Source of the DNA: Spirochaetota bacterium
GTDB taxonomy: Bacteria > Spirochaetota > B62-G9 > DRHN01
Direction of reading: 5' to 3'
DNA length: 25,889 bases
Assembly: GCA_023136305.1 (NCBI GenBank)
Contig: JAGLSF010000002.1
Span: forward strand, 1 to 25,889
This document shows, piece by piece, positions 7,049 through 13,888 of this stretch (position 1 is its first letter; each line of letters starts with the position of its first letter). A program made the translations under genes and the position numbers. Below the pieces are notes generated by a model. That model was given only the letters and a program-made list of their open reading frames with translations, was not told the origin of the DNA and did not search any database.

Positions 7049-7236
7049 AGACCACGATCTCCTGTCTCGTGTATAACCAACCCGCGATGGAGGATATGCA
7101 CCGAGGACCTTCTGAGCCATGTTGGGATGTTCGAGATACCCCGAACCGGAAGGGTATTTCTCATGTCCGTGCAGTTCGCCCGACTCCTCCTGCAGAAGGG
7201 GTAGACGGAAAAAGAGATTGCTGTGCCGTGGCATAG
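7045..7236 (+). pseudogene. possible decayed gene coupled to the amidohydrolase
   Basis: An ATG overlaps the amidohydrolase stop (ATGA) and opens a 63-codon frame starting MKTTISCLVYNQPAMEDM, then becoming Cys/Arg/Pro-rich and gene-unlike. From about 7103 a different frame reads more like protein: DLLSHVGMFEIPRTGRV then a hydrophobic-basic tail ending at TAG 7202-7204. An N-terminal fragment in one frame followed by a C-terminal-like fragment in another suggests a gene reduced by deletion and frameshift. I recognise no family. It may equally be noncoding, since the yggT promoter begins at 7218. Confidence 0.3.
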
Positions 7237-7246
7237 TCGTTATATT
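7218..7246 (+). promoter_or_regulatory. probable promoter of yggT (and perhaps prfA-prmC)
   Basis: TTGCTG (7218-7223, 3 of 6) and TATATT (7241-7246, 5 of 6) are separated by 17 bases. The expected start near 7253 lies 20 bases before the yggT ATG and leaves room for its AGGGCGGA ribosome site. It marks the change from accessory to core genes. Confidence 0.5.
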
Positions 7247-7273
7247 TGAAGAAATTTAGGGCGGATTGGCGTA

Positions 7274-7864
7274 ATGGTCTACCTCGCGAACGGTGTTCGG
7301 CTTCTCTTCTCCATATACATCATACTCATCTTTATCCGTATACTCTTCGCATGGCTCCGGCCAAACATGTTCAATCCCATTGTCCGCTTCGTCTACAGGC
7401 TCACCGATCCCTATTTGAAGCTCTTTGCCGGTTTGCGCTTCATGCGCATTGGCTCACTCGATTTTTCGCCCATTTTCGCCTTCTATGTGCTCTACCTCCT
7501 GCAGGAACTCTGCTACACCCTCATCCTGCGTGGGCACATCACCCTGGAGCTCTTTTTCGTTCTTGCCATCTCCTATTTCTTCAGGTTTGTCTACTTTATT
7601 CTTTTCATTTTCATGATCGCAGTTGCACTGCGTTTCATATTCGGGTTTGTCCGAATGAGAGGAAACAACGTGATCGTTACGGCGATCTACTCTATTTCGG
7701 AGCCTGCCGTGCGGCCATTCAGGAATTTGCTGAAGGTGCAGAACGGGGGTAGCTTTGATATCGCGGCGCTGCTCACACTAATCGTCATTGTTCTCGCACG
7801 TTTTCTCGTACTTCCGAGGCTGCTCGATCTGATAAAAATCCTCATAGCGGGGAACGGTTTGTAA
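7274..7864 (+). CDS. yggT: YggT family integral membrane protein, two YggT domains
   Basis: A 196-residue membrane protein with a tandem arrangement. The first YggT unit (about residues 1-90) has hydrophobic segments around 5-25 and 63-85 and the typical sequence NPIVRFVYRLTDPYLK. The second (about 95-190) repeats it with a degenerate counterpart, ISEPAVRPFRNLL, before the last membrane segment. The duplicated form, about 190 residues, is common. YggT proteins are of uncertain function; links to osmotic stress and, in Gram-positives and plastids, to division or photosystem assembly have been reported. ATG 7274 has an AGGGCGGA ribosome site. It is 30 bases upstream of prfA and probably cotranscribed with it. 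Confidence 0.88.
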   Translation: MVYLANGVRLLFSIYIILIFIRILFAWLRPNMFNPIVRFVYRLTDPYLKLFAGLRFMRIGSLDFSPIFAFYVLYLLQELCYTLILRGHITLELFFVLAISYFFRFVYFILFIFMIAVALRFIFGFVRMRGNNVIVTAIYSISEPAVRPFRNLLKVQNGGSFDIAALLTLIVIVLARFLVLPRLLDLIKILIAGNGL

Positions 7865-7894
7865 TCAACCTTGAAGGGTTTGGAGGAATCCCTG

Positions 7895-8965
7895 GTGTAC
7901 AATCTGCATGAACTTGAGGAGAAATACAGGGTTCTCGAGAAGGAGCTACTCAACCCTGAAACGATTGCCGACAAAAATCGGTACACCGAGTTGACCCGTG
8001 AGTTCAACCACATCTCCAAGATTCTCGGTGATGAACGAAAACTCCGAGAAATCGAGGACGACATACGGGAGTACAGCGAGATGCAGAATTCCGCTGATGA
8101 TGATATGAAGGAGGAAATCACTCAGGAACTGGCCCAGCTCAGAGAGGAAAAGGAGGCGGTTCAACAACGGATTCTACTTGCCCTGCTTCCGCACAACCCC
8201 CTTGACCGGAAAAACATTATCATGGAGATCAGGGCAGGCACGGGAGGTGATGAGGCCGCTCTGTTTGCCGCCGATCTGTTCCGTATGTACTCACGTTACT
8301 GCGAGCGAAGCAGCTGGAAGATTGAAATACTGAGCAGCAATGAGATCGGTGTGGGGGGGTTCAGGGAAATAGCCTTCAGCATAGTGGGAAAGGGAGTATA
8401 CAGCAAACTCAAATTTGAGAAAGGTGTACACCGTGTGCAGAGAATACCGGTTACCGAATCCGGGGGCCGTATACACACATCGGCTGTTACGGTTGCGGTA
8501 CTTCCCGAGCCGGAGGGCACGGAGATACAGATAGCAAACGAAGATTTACGCATAGATGTATACCGGGCGAGGGGTCACGGCGGGCAGCACGTGAACACCA
8601 CCGATTCAGCTGTACGTATTACGCACCTCACGACCGGCGTGGTGGTTACCTGTCAGGATGAAAAATCACAGTTAAAGAACAAGGAGAAGGCGCTCAAAGT
8701 GCTCCGGGCCCGGCTCTTTGAACAGGCGGAAACCGAACGCAAGAATGCCGAAGCCGCGGATCGGAAGAATCAGGTCGGGAGCGGCGACCGGTCCGAGCGT
8801 ATCAGGACCTATAATTTTCCTCAGAACAGGGTGACCGACCACCGTATCGGACTGACGCTCTACAAGCTCGACCTTGTTATGGACGGTAACCTCTCCAAAC
8901 TCATCGAAGCGCTCACCGAATCAGAGGCACATGAACGGCTTGCTCAGATAGGTATTGAGCAGTGA
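7895..8965 (+). CDS. prfA: peptide chain release factor 1
   Basis: RF1 recognises UAA and UAG in the ribosomal A site and triggers peptidyl-tRNA hydrolysis. The anticodon-like tripeptide is PVT (residues 185-187 in RIPVTESGGRIHTSA), the RF1 type, not the SPF of RF2. The catalytic GGQ is at 229-231 in RGHGGQHVNTTDSAV; its glutamine is the PrmC target. The frame is open from TTG 7871, but GTG 7895 is preferred: GGAGGA at 7880-7885 is 9 bases before it, and TTG 7871 has no ribosome site. The resulting 356 residues match the normal RF1 length. The modifying enzyme gene prmC follows after 80 bases. Confidence 0.96.
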   Translation: MYNLHELEEKYRVLEKELLNPETIADKNRYTELTREFNHISKILGDERKLREIEDDIREYSEMQNSADDDMKEEITQELAQLREEKEAVQQRILLALLPHNPLDRKNIIMEIRAGTGGDEAALFAADLFRMYSRYCERSSWKIEILSSNEIGVGGFREIAFSIVGKGVYSKLKFEKGVHRVQRIPVTESGGRIHTSAVTVAVLPEPEGTEIQIANEDLRIDVYRARGHGGQHVNTTDSAVRITHLTTGVVVTCQDEKSQLKNKEKALKVLRARLFEQAETERKNAEAADRKNQVGSGDRSERIRTYNFPQNRVTDHRIGLTLYKLDLVMDGNLSKLIEALTESEAHERLAQIGIEQ

Positions 8966-9045
8966 GCCTTCTCCTACTCCCTGGGAAACATCAATGATGG
9001 AAATCGCAGTAAGAGTATTGTATCCCGATAGAGACGGGGCTTGGG

Positions 9046-9852
9046 GTGTATAAGATGCTTGGGGACATTCTCACGAAGGACGGAGCAAAACTCCCTCCGA
9101 TTGATCTCTATTATCTCCTCGGGCATGCAATCGGCAAGAGCAGGGAATTTATCCTCGCACATCCTGAATATACGATGCGCCTGCGGTCGCTCATCACGTG
9201 GGAGCGCATGAAGCGTCGGCGGCTTCGGGGGGTTCCCGCGGCCTACCTCACAGGGGAGAAGGAATTTTACGGGCTTACCTTTGAGGTAAACCGTCACACG
9301 CTCATTCCACGGCCCGAGACGGAGCTTGTGGTGGATGAAGTAATCCGGCGGCATCCCAGGAGTATGCTTGATATGGGGACGGGTTCCGGTTGCATTGCGG
9401 TGGCTGTCGCGCATCACCTCCCGGAGTGCAGCGTCACTGCTGTTGATATCAGCAGAAAGGCACTGGCAGTGGCAGCTCGAAACAGTATGCGCCTGCTCAA
9501 TGTGAAAATCTCTTTCATCCGAAGCGATTATTTCATTGATCTCCCCTCAGATCGATACGATATCATCGCCTCGAACCCTCCCTATGTCTGTGAGGGAGAT
9601 GTCTCACCGGAGGTTGCCTCCCAAGAACCGGCATTAGCGCTTTACGGCGGGAGAGACGGACTGCATGCCTTCAGGACAATATTGGGCAGCGCCCGGGATT
9701 TTCTCATGCCCGGGGGTGTACTTGTACTCGAAATCTCACCGGAGGTCAGCAGTGCGGTACAGGAGATGGTCGATCGATACGGATACCAATTGGAAAAGCT
9801 TGCACAGGACCTGGCCGGTCATGATCGGATGGTAGTGCTCTCTCCGCGGTGA
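9046..9852 (+). CDS. prmC: release factor glutamine N5-methyltransferase
   Basis: PrmC uses S-adenosylmethionine to methylate the GGQ glutamine of RF1 and RF2, which raises termination efficiency. The 268-residue protein has the small N-terminal helical domain with PAAYLTGEKEFYG (64-76), then a class I methyltransferase domain: motif I LDMGTGSG (108-115), an acidic SAM-ribose residue in AVDIS (132-136), and the hallmark substrate motif NPPY (177-180). IPRPETE (87-93) is also typical. GTG 9046 is taken as the start, since a stop lies upstream in frame at 9010; ATG 9055 is an alternative. It pairs functionally with prfA just upstream. Confidence 0.95.
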   Translation: MYKMLGDILTKDGAKLPPIDLYYLLGHAIGKSREFILAHPEYTMRLRSLITWERMKRRRLRGVPAAYLTGEKEFYGLTFEVNRHTLIPRPETELVVDEVIRRHPRSMLDMGTGSGCIAVAVAHHLPECSVTAVDISRKALAVAARNSMRLLNVKISFIRSDYFIDLPSDRYDIIASNPPYVCEGDVSPEVASQEPALALYGGRDGLHAFRTILGSARDFLMPGGVLVLEISPEVSSAVQEMVDRYGYQLEKLAQDLAGHDRMVVLSPR

Positions 9853-9900
9853 AACTCTTCCCTGTTCATCCAATACAATATCGGATATATTTACATACAC

Positions 9901-11880
9901 ATGGCACGGAAAACAATTTCAAAACTGAAAGATTTCATCGATATTGACCGCTTCGACAGAAGAGACATAGACAGAATGGAGAAGGCCCTGGAATATGCCT
10001 CCCGGGCCCATGAGGATCAACTCAGATTGTCCGGTGAGCCTTTCATCACCCATCCCATCCATGTGGCCAGGATGCTTTTCGAAATGGGGTTCGATTCAGA
10101 TGTCATAATAGCCGGGCTTCTGCATGACACTGTTGAGGATACGGGTACGACTCTCGAACATCTGGGGAAGGAATTTGGGTCCGAAGTGGCTGACCTGGTC
10201 GACGGGGTGACAAAGATATCGCGGATCAAGTCAGAGAACATCAAACAGCGTCAGGCTGAAAATATCCGTAAGATGCTTCTCTCCATGGTCAATGACATCC
10301 GCATCATCCTCATCAAGCTTGCAGACAAGCTCCACAACATGAGAACCCTGGAGTATCTGGAGAAGGAACGGGCCGAACGTATTGCGCGGGAGACCCTTGA
10401 TATCTATGCTCCCCTGGCAGGCCGGCTCGGTATGGCCAGAATAAAGATCGAACTGGAGGACCTTGCACTGAAAAACCTGGAACCGGAGATGTACGAGGAT
10501 ATCAAGGCGCAGGTTGTTCAGAAAAAGGAGAGCCGTGAGCGCTATATCGAAAACGTGAAGCGAATTTTAAAGAAGGAGTTTGATACACACGGTATCGGAG
10601 CCGTCATATACGGGCGGGTAAAGCATTTTTACAGTATCTATGAGAAGATGAAGGACAGGGACAAGGGTTTCGATGAGATATACGATCTCTTTGCAATTCG
10701 TATTATTGGAGAGTCGGTGCGGGAATGCTACGAGATTCTGGGCCTCGTGCACCAGCTCTGGATGCCGGTACGCGGCAGATTCAAGGATTATATAGCCATG
10801 CCCAAGATGAACATGTATCAGTCGCTGCACACCAGTGTGGTGGGGCCGGAGGGCAAGTCTCTCGAGGTGCAGATCAGAACGGAAGATATGGAAGTTATTG
10901 CCGAGGAGGGGATTGCCGCGCACTGGGCCTACAAGGAGGGCAGGCGGAAGCTCAGCGGTGTGGAGAAAGAGCTGCGCTGGCTGAACAAGTTGAAGAATTG
11001 GAAGGAAAACATGGACAATCCTTCCGGATTCATGGAGGACCTCCAGAAAGACCTCCTCATGGAGGAGATTTACGTTTTCACCCCCAAGGGGGATGTGTTT
11101 GAACTTCCCATCGGTTCAACATCCATAGATTTTGCATACAAGGTTCACACGGAAGTCGGTAATCACTGCATCGGGTCCAAGGCAAACGGCCGGATCATAC
11201 CGCTTAGGAAGTCGCTTCGCAGCTGTGACGTCGTTGAGATTCTGACTTCGAAGAATGCAACACCGAGCAGAGAGTGGCTCGATGTGGTCAGGACATTGCG
11301 TGCAACTCATAAGATCAGGGCCTATTTCAGCAAGGTCGACGCCATCAAGGAAGAGGATAAACATGGCGAACCCTCAGGGGAGGGTGCGCTCAAAGGTCTT
11401 AAAAAATCCACCCGACCGAAGACAGGTCCGAGGGAGTCGCAAAAGGATTACCGGCTGATTGCACAGGGAGAGAGAAATGTGCAGTTAAATCTTGCGCGCT
11501 GCTGCAACCCCCATCCGGGCGATGAGATCATAGGGTATATTACGCGTGGGAAGGGCATTACCGTGCACCGCGTAGACTGCAGAAATCTCCGGGCCATAAG
11601 AGATTATGAGAAACGCATGATAACTGTAGAATGGGAAGAGAAGACAAAGAAGATCTACCATCTCAGCATCGATGCACGGGACCGGTCAGGTCTTCTCATG
11701 GATATATCAACTGCCATTGCCAGCTCAAATGCAAACATCATTGAGCTTCACCTCAAGGCTGACCACAGCGGTCATGTAAAGGCCAGCTGCCGCATTCAGG
11801 TGGCCGATGAACAGCAGCTTCGTATTATTGTGAGTACCATTGAAAACATCTCGGAAGTTACCTCTCTCGAATACCGGTAG
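9901..11880 (+). CDS. rel: bifunctional (p)ppGpp synthetase/hydrolase (Rel/SpoT family)
   Basis: This 659-residue stringent-response enzyme makes and degrades (p)ppGpp. The hydrolase domain (about 25-180) keeps the HD pair H75-D76 in LLHDTVED and the LADKLHNMRT helix. The synthetase domain (about 230-345) has GRVKHFYSIYEKM and RFKDYIAMPK (293-302), the RxKD form of bifunctional enzymes, not the ExDD of RelA. A TGS domain (389-450), a C-terminal zinc-finger-like motif C534-C535...H556...C560 and an ACT domain (585-659) follow. The region between TGS and the CC motif is only about 55 residues after YFSK478, far shorter than in Bacillus Rel (about 734 residues in all), and is low-complexity. The start ATG at 9901 has no SD, and TATATT lies at 9886-9891. 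Confidence 0.95.
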   Translation: MARKTISKLKDFIDIDRFDRRDIDRMEKALEYASRAHEDQLRLSGEPFITHPIHVARMLFEMGFDSDVIIAGLLHDTVEDTGTTLEHLGKEFGSEVADLVDGVTKISRIKSENIKQRQAENIRKMLLSMVNDIRIILIKLADKLHNMRTLEYLEKERAERIARETLDIYAPLAGRLGMARIKIELEDLALKNLEPEMYEDIKAQVVQKKESRERYIENVKRILKKEFDTHGIGAVIYGRVKHFYSIYEKMKDRDKGFDEIYDLFAIRIIGESVRECYEILGLVHQLWMPVRGRFKDYIAMPKMNMYQSLHTSVVGPEGKSLEVQIRTEDMEVIAEEGIAAHWAYKEGRRKLSGVEKELRWLNKLKNWKENMDNPSGFMEDLQKDLLMEEIYVFTPKGDVFELPIGSTSIDFAYKVHTEVGNHCIGSKANGRIIPLRKSLRSCDVVEILTSKNATPSREWLDVVRTLRATHKIRAYFSKVDAIKEEDKHGEPSGEGALKGLKKSTRPKTGPRESQKDYRLIAQGERNVQLNLARCCNPHPGDEIIGYITRGKGITVHRVDCRNLRAIRDYEKRMITVEWEEKTKKIYHLSIDARDRSGLLMDISTAIASSNANIIELHLKADHSGHVKASCRIQVADEQQLRIIVSTIENISEVTSLEYR

Positions 11881-11947
11881 GGCTTTCTGCCGACCCAAGA
11901 GTGCCTTCAAGCGCCTGAAAATAATGTAAAAAAAGTAAATAAATTCG

Positions 11948-11978
11948 TTGACAATTGTGTAAATACATGTACTATTTA
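11948..11978 (+). promoter_or_regulatory. main promoter of the mraZ division/wall cluster
   Basis: A perfect TTGACA at 11948-11953 is followed by TACTAT (11970-11975, 16-base spacer), or alternatively TATTTA (11973-11978, 19-base spacer). Transcription would start near 11982, just before the TGTGGG repeats, so bound MraZ would block initiation or early elongation. The region is AT-rich compared with its surroundings. Confidence 0.6.
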
Positions 11979-11985
11979 AGGAAAT

Positions 11986-12005
11986 TGTGGGGAAATGTGG
12001 GTAAT
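11986..12005 (+). promoter_or_regulatory. MraZ operator: TGTGGG direct repeats with a 10-bp period
   Basis: TGTGGG occurs at 11986-11991 and again at 11996-12001, exactly one helical turn apart. Known MraZ sites are direct TGGGN repeats separated by 5 bases upstream of mraZ, which fits here. A possible degenerate third unit (TTAAGGAAAT) precedes them. The position immediately after the TTGACA promoter suggests autorepression of the cluster. Confidence 0.75.
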
Positions 12006-12018
12006 TTCCCCATTTTTT
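11988..12018 (+). terminator. hairpin with T-run superimposed on the MraZ operator
   Basis: TGGGGAAAT (11988-11996) pairs with ATTTCCCCA (12004-12012) around a 7-base loop, followed by six T residues (12013-12018). The stem and U-tract look like an intrinsic terminator. It could end rel transcripts or act as an attenuator on the mraZ leader, because the TTGACA promoter lies upstream of it and mraZ downstream. Strength is uncertain since the inner half of the stem is A/T. Confidence 0.5.
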
Positions 12019-12100
12019 GGTATGTTGTTCCTAAAATATTTCGTTTTTCCGGGTATTTTCACACATCCTGTCACTGCAGGGCAAAGGCAGCGTGGTAAAT

Positions 12101-12544
12101 ATGTTCATTGGAGAGTATCGACATACACTCGATGAGAAGGGGCGTATCGCAATACCGGCAAAGCTGCGATACTCAAAGATCGGTGAGGAGGAGTACTGGG
12201 TTGCCACAAAAGGATTCGATCACTGCCTCTTCGTTTATCCGCGGGATGAATGGAGCCGTATCGTACAGAAGATAAACGATCACCTCTCCCTGACGAAGAA
12301 GGAAGACCGTTCATTCCTTCGCATGTTCATATCGCCAGCCAATGAACAGGCCCTTGATAAACAGGGAAGAATCGCGCTGCCGCCAAGCCTCCGTGAGTAT
12401 GCCGCCATCGTCCGTGATGTGGTTATACTGGGGGCGATCAAGCGAATCGAAATCTGGAGTGATGAAAACTGGAATCTCTATCGCGAGGAAAACGAGAAGA
12501 GCTTCGATTCGCTCGGTGATAAGATTGCAGATCTTGGTCTTTAG
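12101..12544 (+). CDS. mraZ: transcriptional regulator MraZ
   Basis: A 147-residue protein with two AbrB/SpoVT-like units, each with a DxxGR motif: DEKGRIAIPAKLR near residue 14 and DKQGRIALPPSLR near 86. MraZ forms a ring-shaped oligomer, binds TGGGN repeats upstream of its own gene and represses the division/wall cluster. In-frame GTG 12092 exists, but ATG 12101 gives the standard beginning MFIGEYRHTLDEKG. The matching repeats lie 100 bases upstream at 11986-12001. Its stop TAG forms part of the rsmH ribosome site. Confidence 0.96.
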   Translation: MFIGEYRHTLDEKGRIAIPAKLRYSKIGEEEYWVATKGFDHCLFVYPRDEWSRIVQKINDHLSLTKKEDRSFLRMFISPANEQALDKQGRIALPPSLREYAAIVRDVVILGAIKRIEIWSDENWNLYREENEKSFDSLGDKIADLGL

Positions 12545-12555
12545 GAGGGGGGACT

Positions 12556-13533
12556 ATGTGGATACATAATCCGGTTATGCTCGAACAGGTCCTCTGTTAC
12601 CTGGATATCAAGCGAGATGACAGCATAGTCGATTGTACCATTGGAGAGGGGGGGCATTCACTCCGCTTTCTCGAGCATCTGGACGGAGGAACGCTGCTCG
12701 GAATCGAGCAGGATGAAGAGATACTGGGAAGGGCCACCAAACGGCTGCATGATTATGCTGAGCACTTCATACCTGTACGGGACAACTTCTCAAACCTGAA
12801 GAGTATCGTGCAGCGCACGATCGGGAAGGGAGTGGACAAGATCTTCTTTGATCTCGGGATTTCCATGTACCACTTCAAGGAGAGCGGCAGAGGATTTTCC
12901 TTTAACCGTGATGAGCCGCTTGATATGCGTCTTGATCAGTCCAAACCTGTCAGTGCCCTGGACGTGGTCAATACCTTCAACCGGAAGAAGCTGACTGAGA
13001 TTATCTGGGCATATGGCGAGGAACGGTTCTCCAACCGTATTGCACACTTCATCGTTGGTGAGCGGGCTAAAAATCCGATAACCACTTCAGGACAGCTCGC
13101 CGATATTGTAATGAGGGCAGTGCCGAAGAAATTTTGGCCCCGGAACGTACACCCGGCAACCAAGACCTTTCAAGCCTTACGAATATTCGTGAACGATGAG
13201 ATAGAGATTCTCGAAAAAGCACTGCGTGACGGCGTCGATCTGCTGCGGCCGGGCGGTCGCATCTGTGTCATAAGCTTTCATTCACTGGAGGACAGAATCG
13301 TGAAGTCGGTGTTCAGTGATCTGAACAAGGGATGCCACTGCCCACCCGATTTTCCGGTCTGTGTATGCGGTGGCAAGCAATTTATAAAGGTGTTGACCAA
13401 GAAACCTGCTCAACCTGACGAGCATGAAGTTGAAAAGAATCCGGCGTCCAGAAGTGCACGTTTACGCTGTGCCGTGAAGCTGAATACCACTATTCCGACC
13501 ATACGAGAAGAGGAGATGAGATTCAGTGCCTAA
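12556..13533 (+). CDS. rsmH: 16S rRNA m4C1402 N4-methyltransferase
   Basis: RsmH (MraW) methylates N4 of C1402 in 16S rRNA using S-adenosylmethionine. The 325-residue length is normal. Motifs are HNPVMLEQ (4-11), the SAM-binding DCTIGEGGHS (26-35), the DLGIS loop with SGRGFSF and DMRLDQS, and the late catalytic-core segment GGRICVISFHSLEDRIVK. A CHCPPDFPVCVC cluster is present. ATG 12556 is preceded by TAGGAGGGGGG, the strongest ribosome site in the cluster. The gene starts 11 bases after mraZ and overlaps the next gene by 8 bases. Confidence 0.96.
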   Translation: MWIHNPVMLEQVLCYLDIKRDDSIVDCTIGEGGHSLRFLEHLDGGTLLGIEQDEEILGRATKRLHDYAEHFIPVRDNFSNLKSIVQRTIGKGVDKIFFDLGISMYHFKESGRGFSFNRDEPLDMRLDQSKPVSALDVVNTFNRKKLTEIIWAYGEERFSNRIAHFIVGERAKNPITTSGQLADIVMRAVPKKFWPRNVHPATKTFQALRIFVNDEIEILEKALRDGVDLLRPGGRICVISFHSLEDRIVKSVFSDLNKGCHCPPDFPVCVCGGKQFIKVLTKKPAQPDEHEVEKNPASRSARLRCAVKLNTTIPTIREEEMRFSA

Positions 13534-13843
13534 TATGAGCGAGAGCGCAAAGGGGGAGCGTTCCTCCATCATGAGGCGGATGATCAAGCTCACCTGCTTT
13601 TTTGCCGTACTGTTTTTCCTTCTCTTCTGCATCACCTGGCAGAACATGCATATGTTCACCCTGAACAGGCGAATCGATGAGCTTACCGAGGAACGCAATG
13701 ATCTCGAGAGATCGATTTACCTCAAAAGTATGGAACTTGCCTCACTCCGGTCAAGGGACAGGGTTAAGCGCATAGCAACGAAAGAACTGGGTATGATACC
13801 CGTCACATACAAGGATGTTAAGATAATTGTCTATGAACGGTGA
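13526..13843 (+). CDS. ftsL: cell division protein FtsL-like
   Basis: A 105-residue bitopic protein placed where ftsL normally sits. It has a short basic cytoplasmic tail, one membrane segment (about 20-40, LTCFFAVLFFLLFC) and a periplasmic coiled coil (about 48-85, RRIDELTEERNDLERSIY), then a conserved-looking ATKELGMIP segment seen in FtsL/DivIC proteins. FtsL joins FtsQ and FtsB to activate septal wall synthesis by FtsWI. GTG 13526 is chosen because GAGGAG lies about 10 bases upstream; ATG 13535 is the alternative. Sequence identity in this family is low, so the call leans on topology and context. Confidence 0.82.
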   Translation: MPNMSESAKGERSSIMRRMIKLTCFFAVLFFLLFCITWQNMHMFTLNRRIDELTEERNDLERSIYLKSMELASLRSRDRVKRIATKELGMIPVTYKDVKIIVYER

Positions 13844-13888
13844 GGGGCCGCCTGGAACACCCGGAATACCAGATGTTGAAGGTACTGC

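Noticed and set aside
7246..7752. 168-codon frame overlapping yggT on the same strand
   Set aside because: His/Leu/Cys-rich product typical of an out-of-frame reading; YggT in the other frame has clear domains and a ribosome site.
8582..8611. His in place of Ala before the GGQ of RF1 (GHGGQ)
   Set aside because: As I recall, this residue varies among bacterial RF1 proteins; the GGQ and PVT motifs are intact, so not a functional anomaly.
8994..9050. 19-codon frame between prfA and prmC (starting MMEIAV)
   Set aside because: No ribosome site or similarity; overlaps the prmC start and is short enough to be chance.
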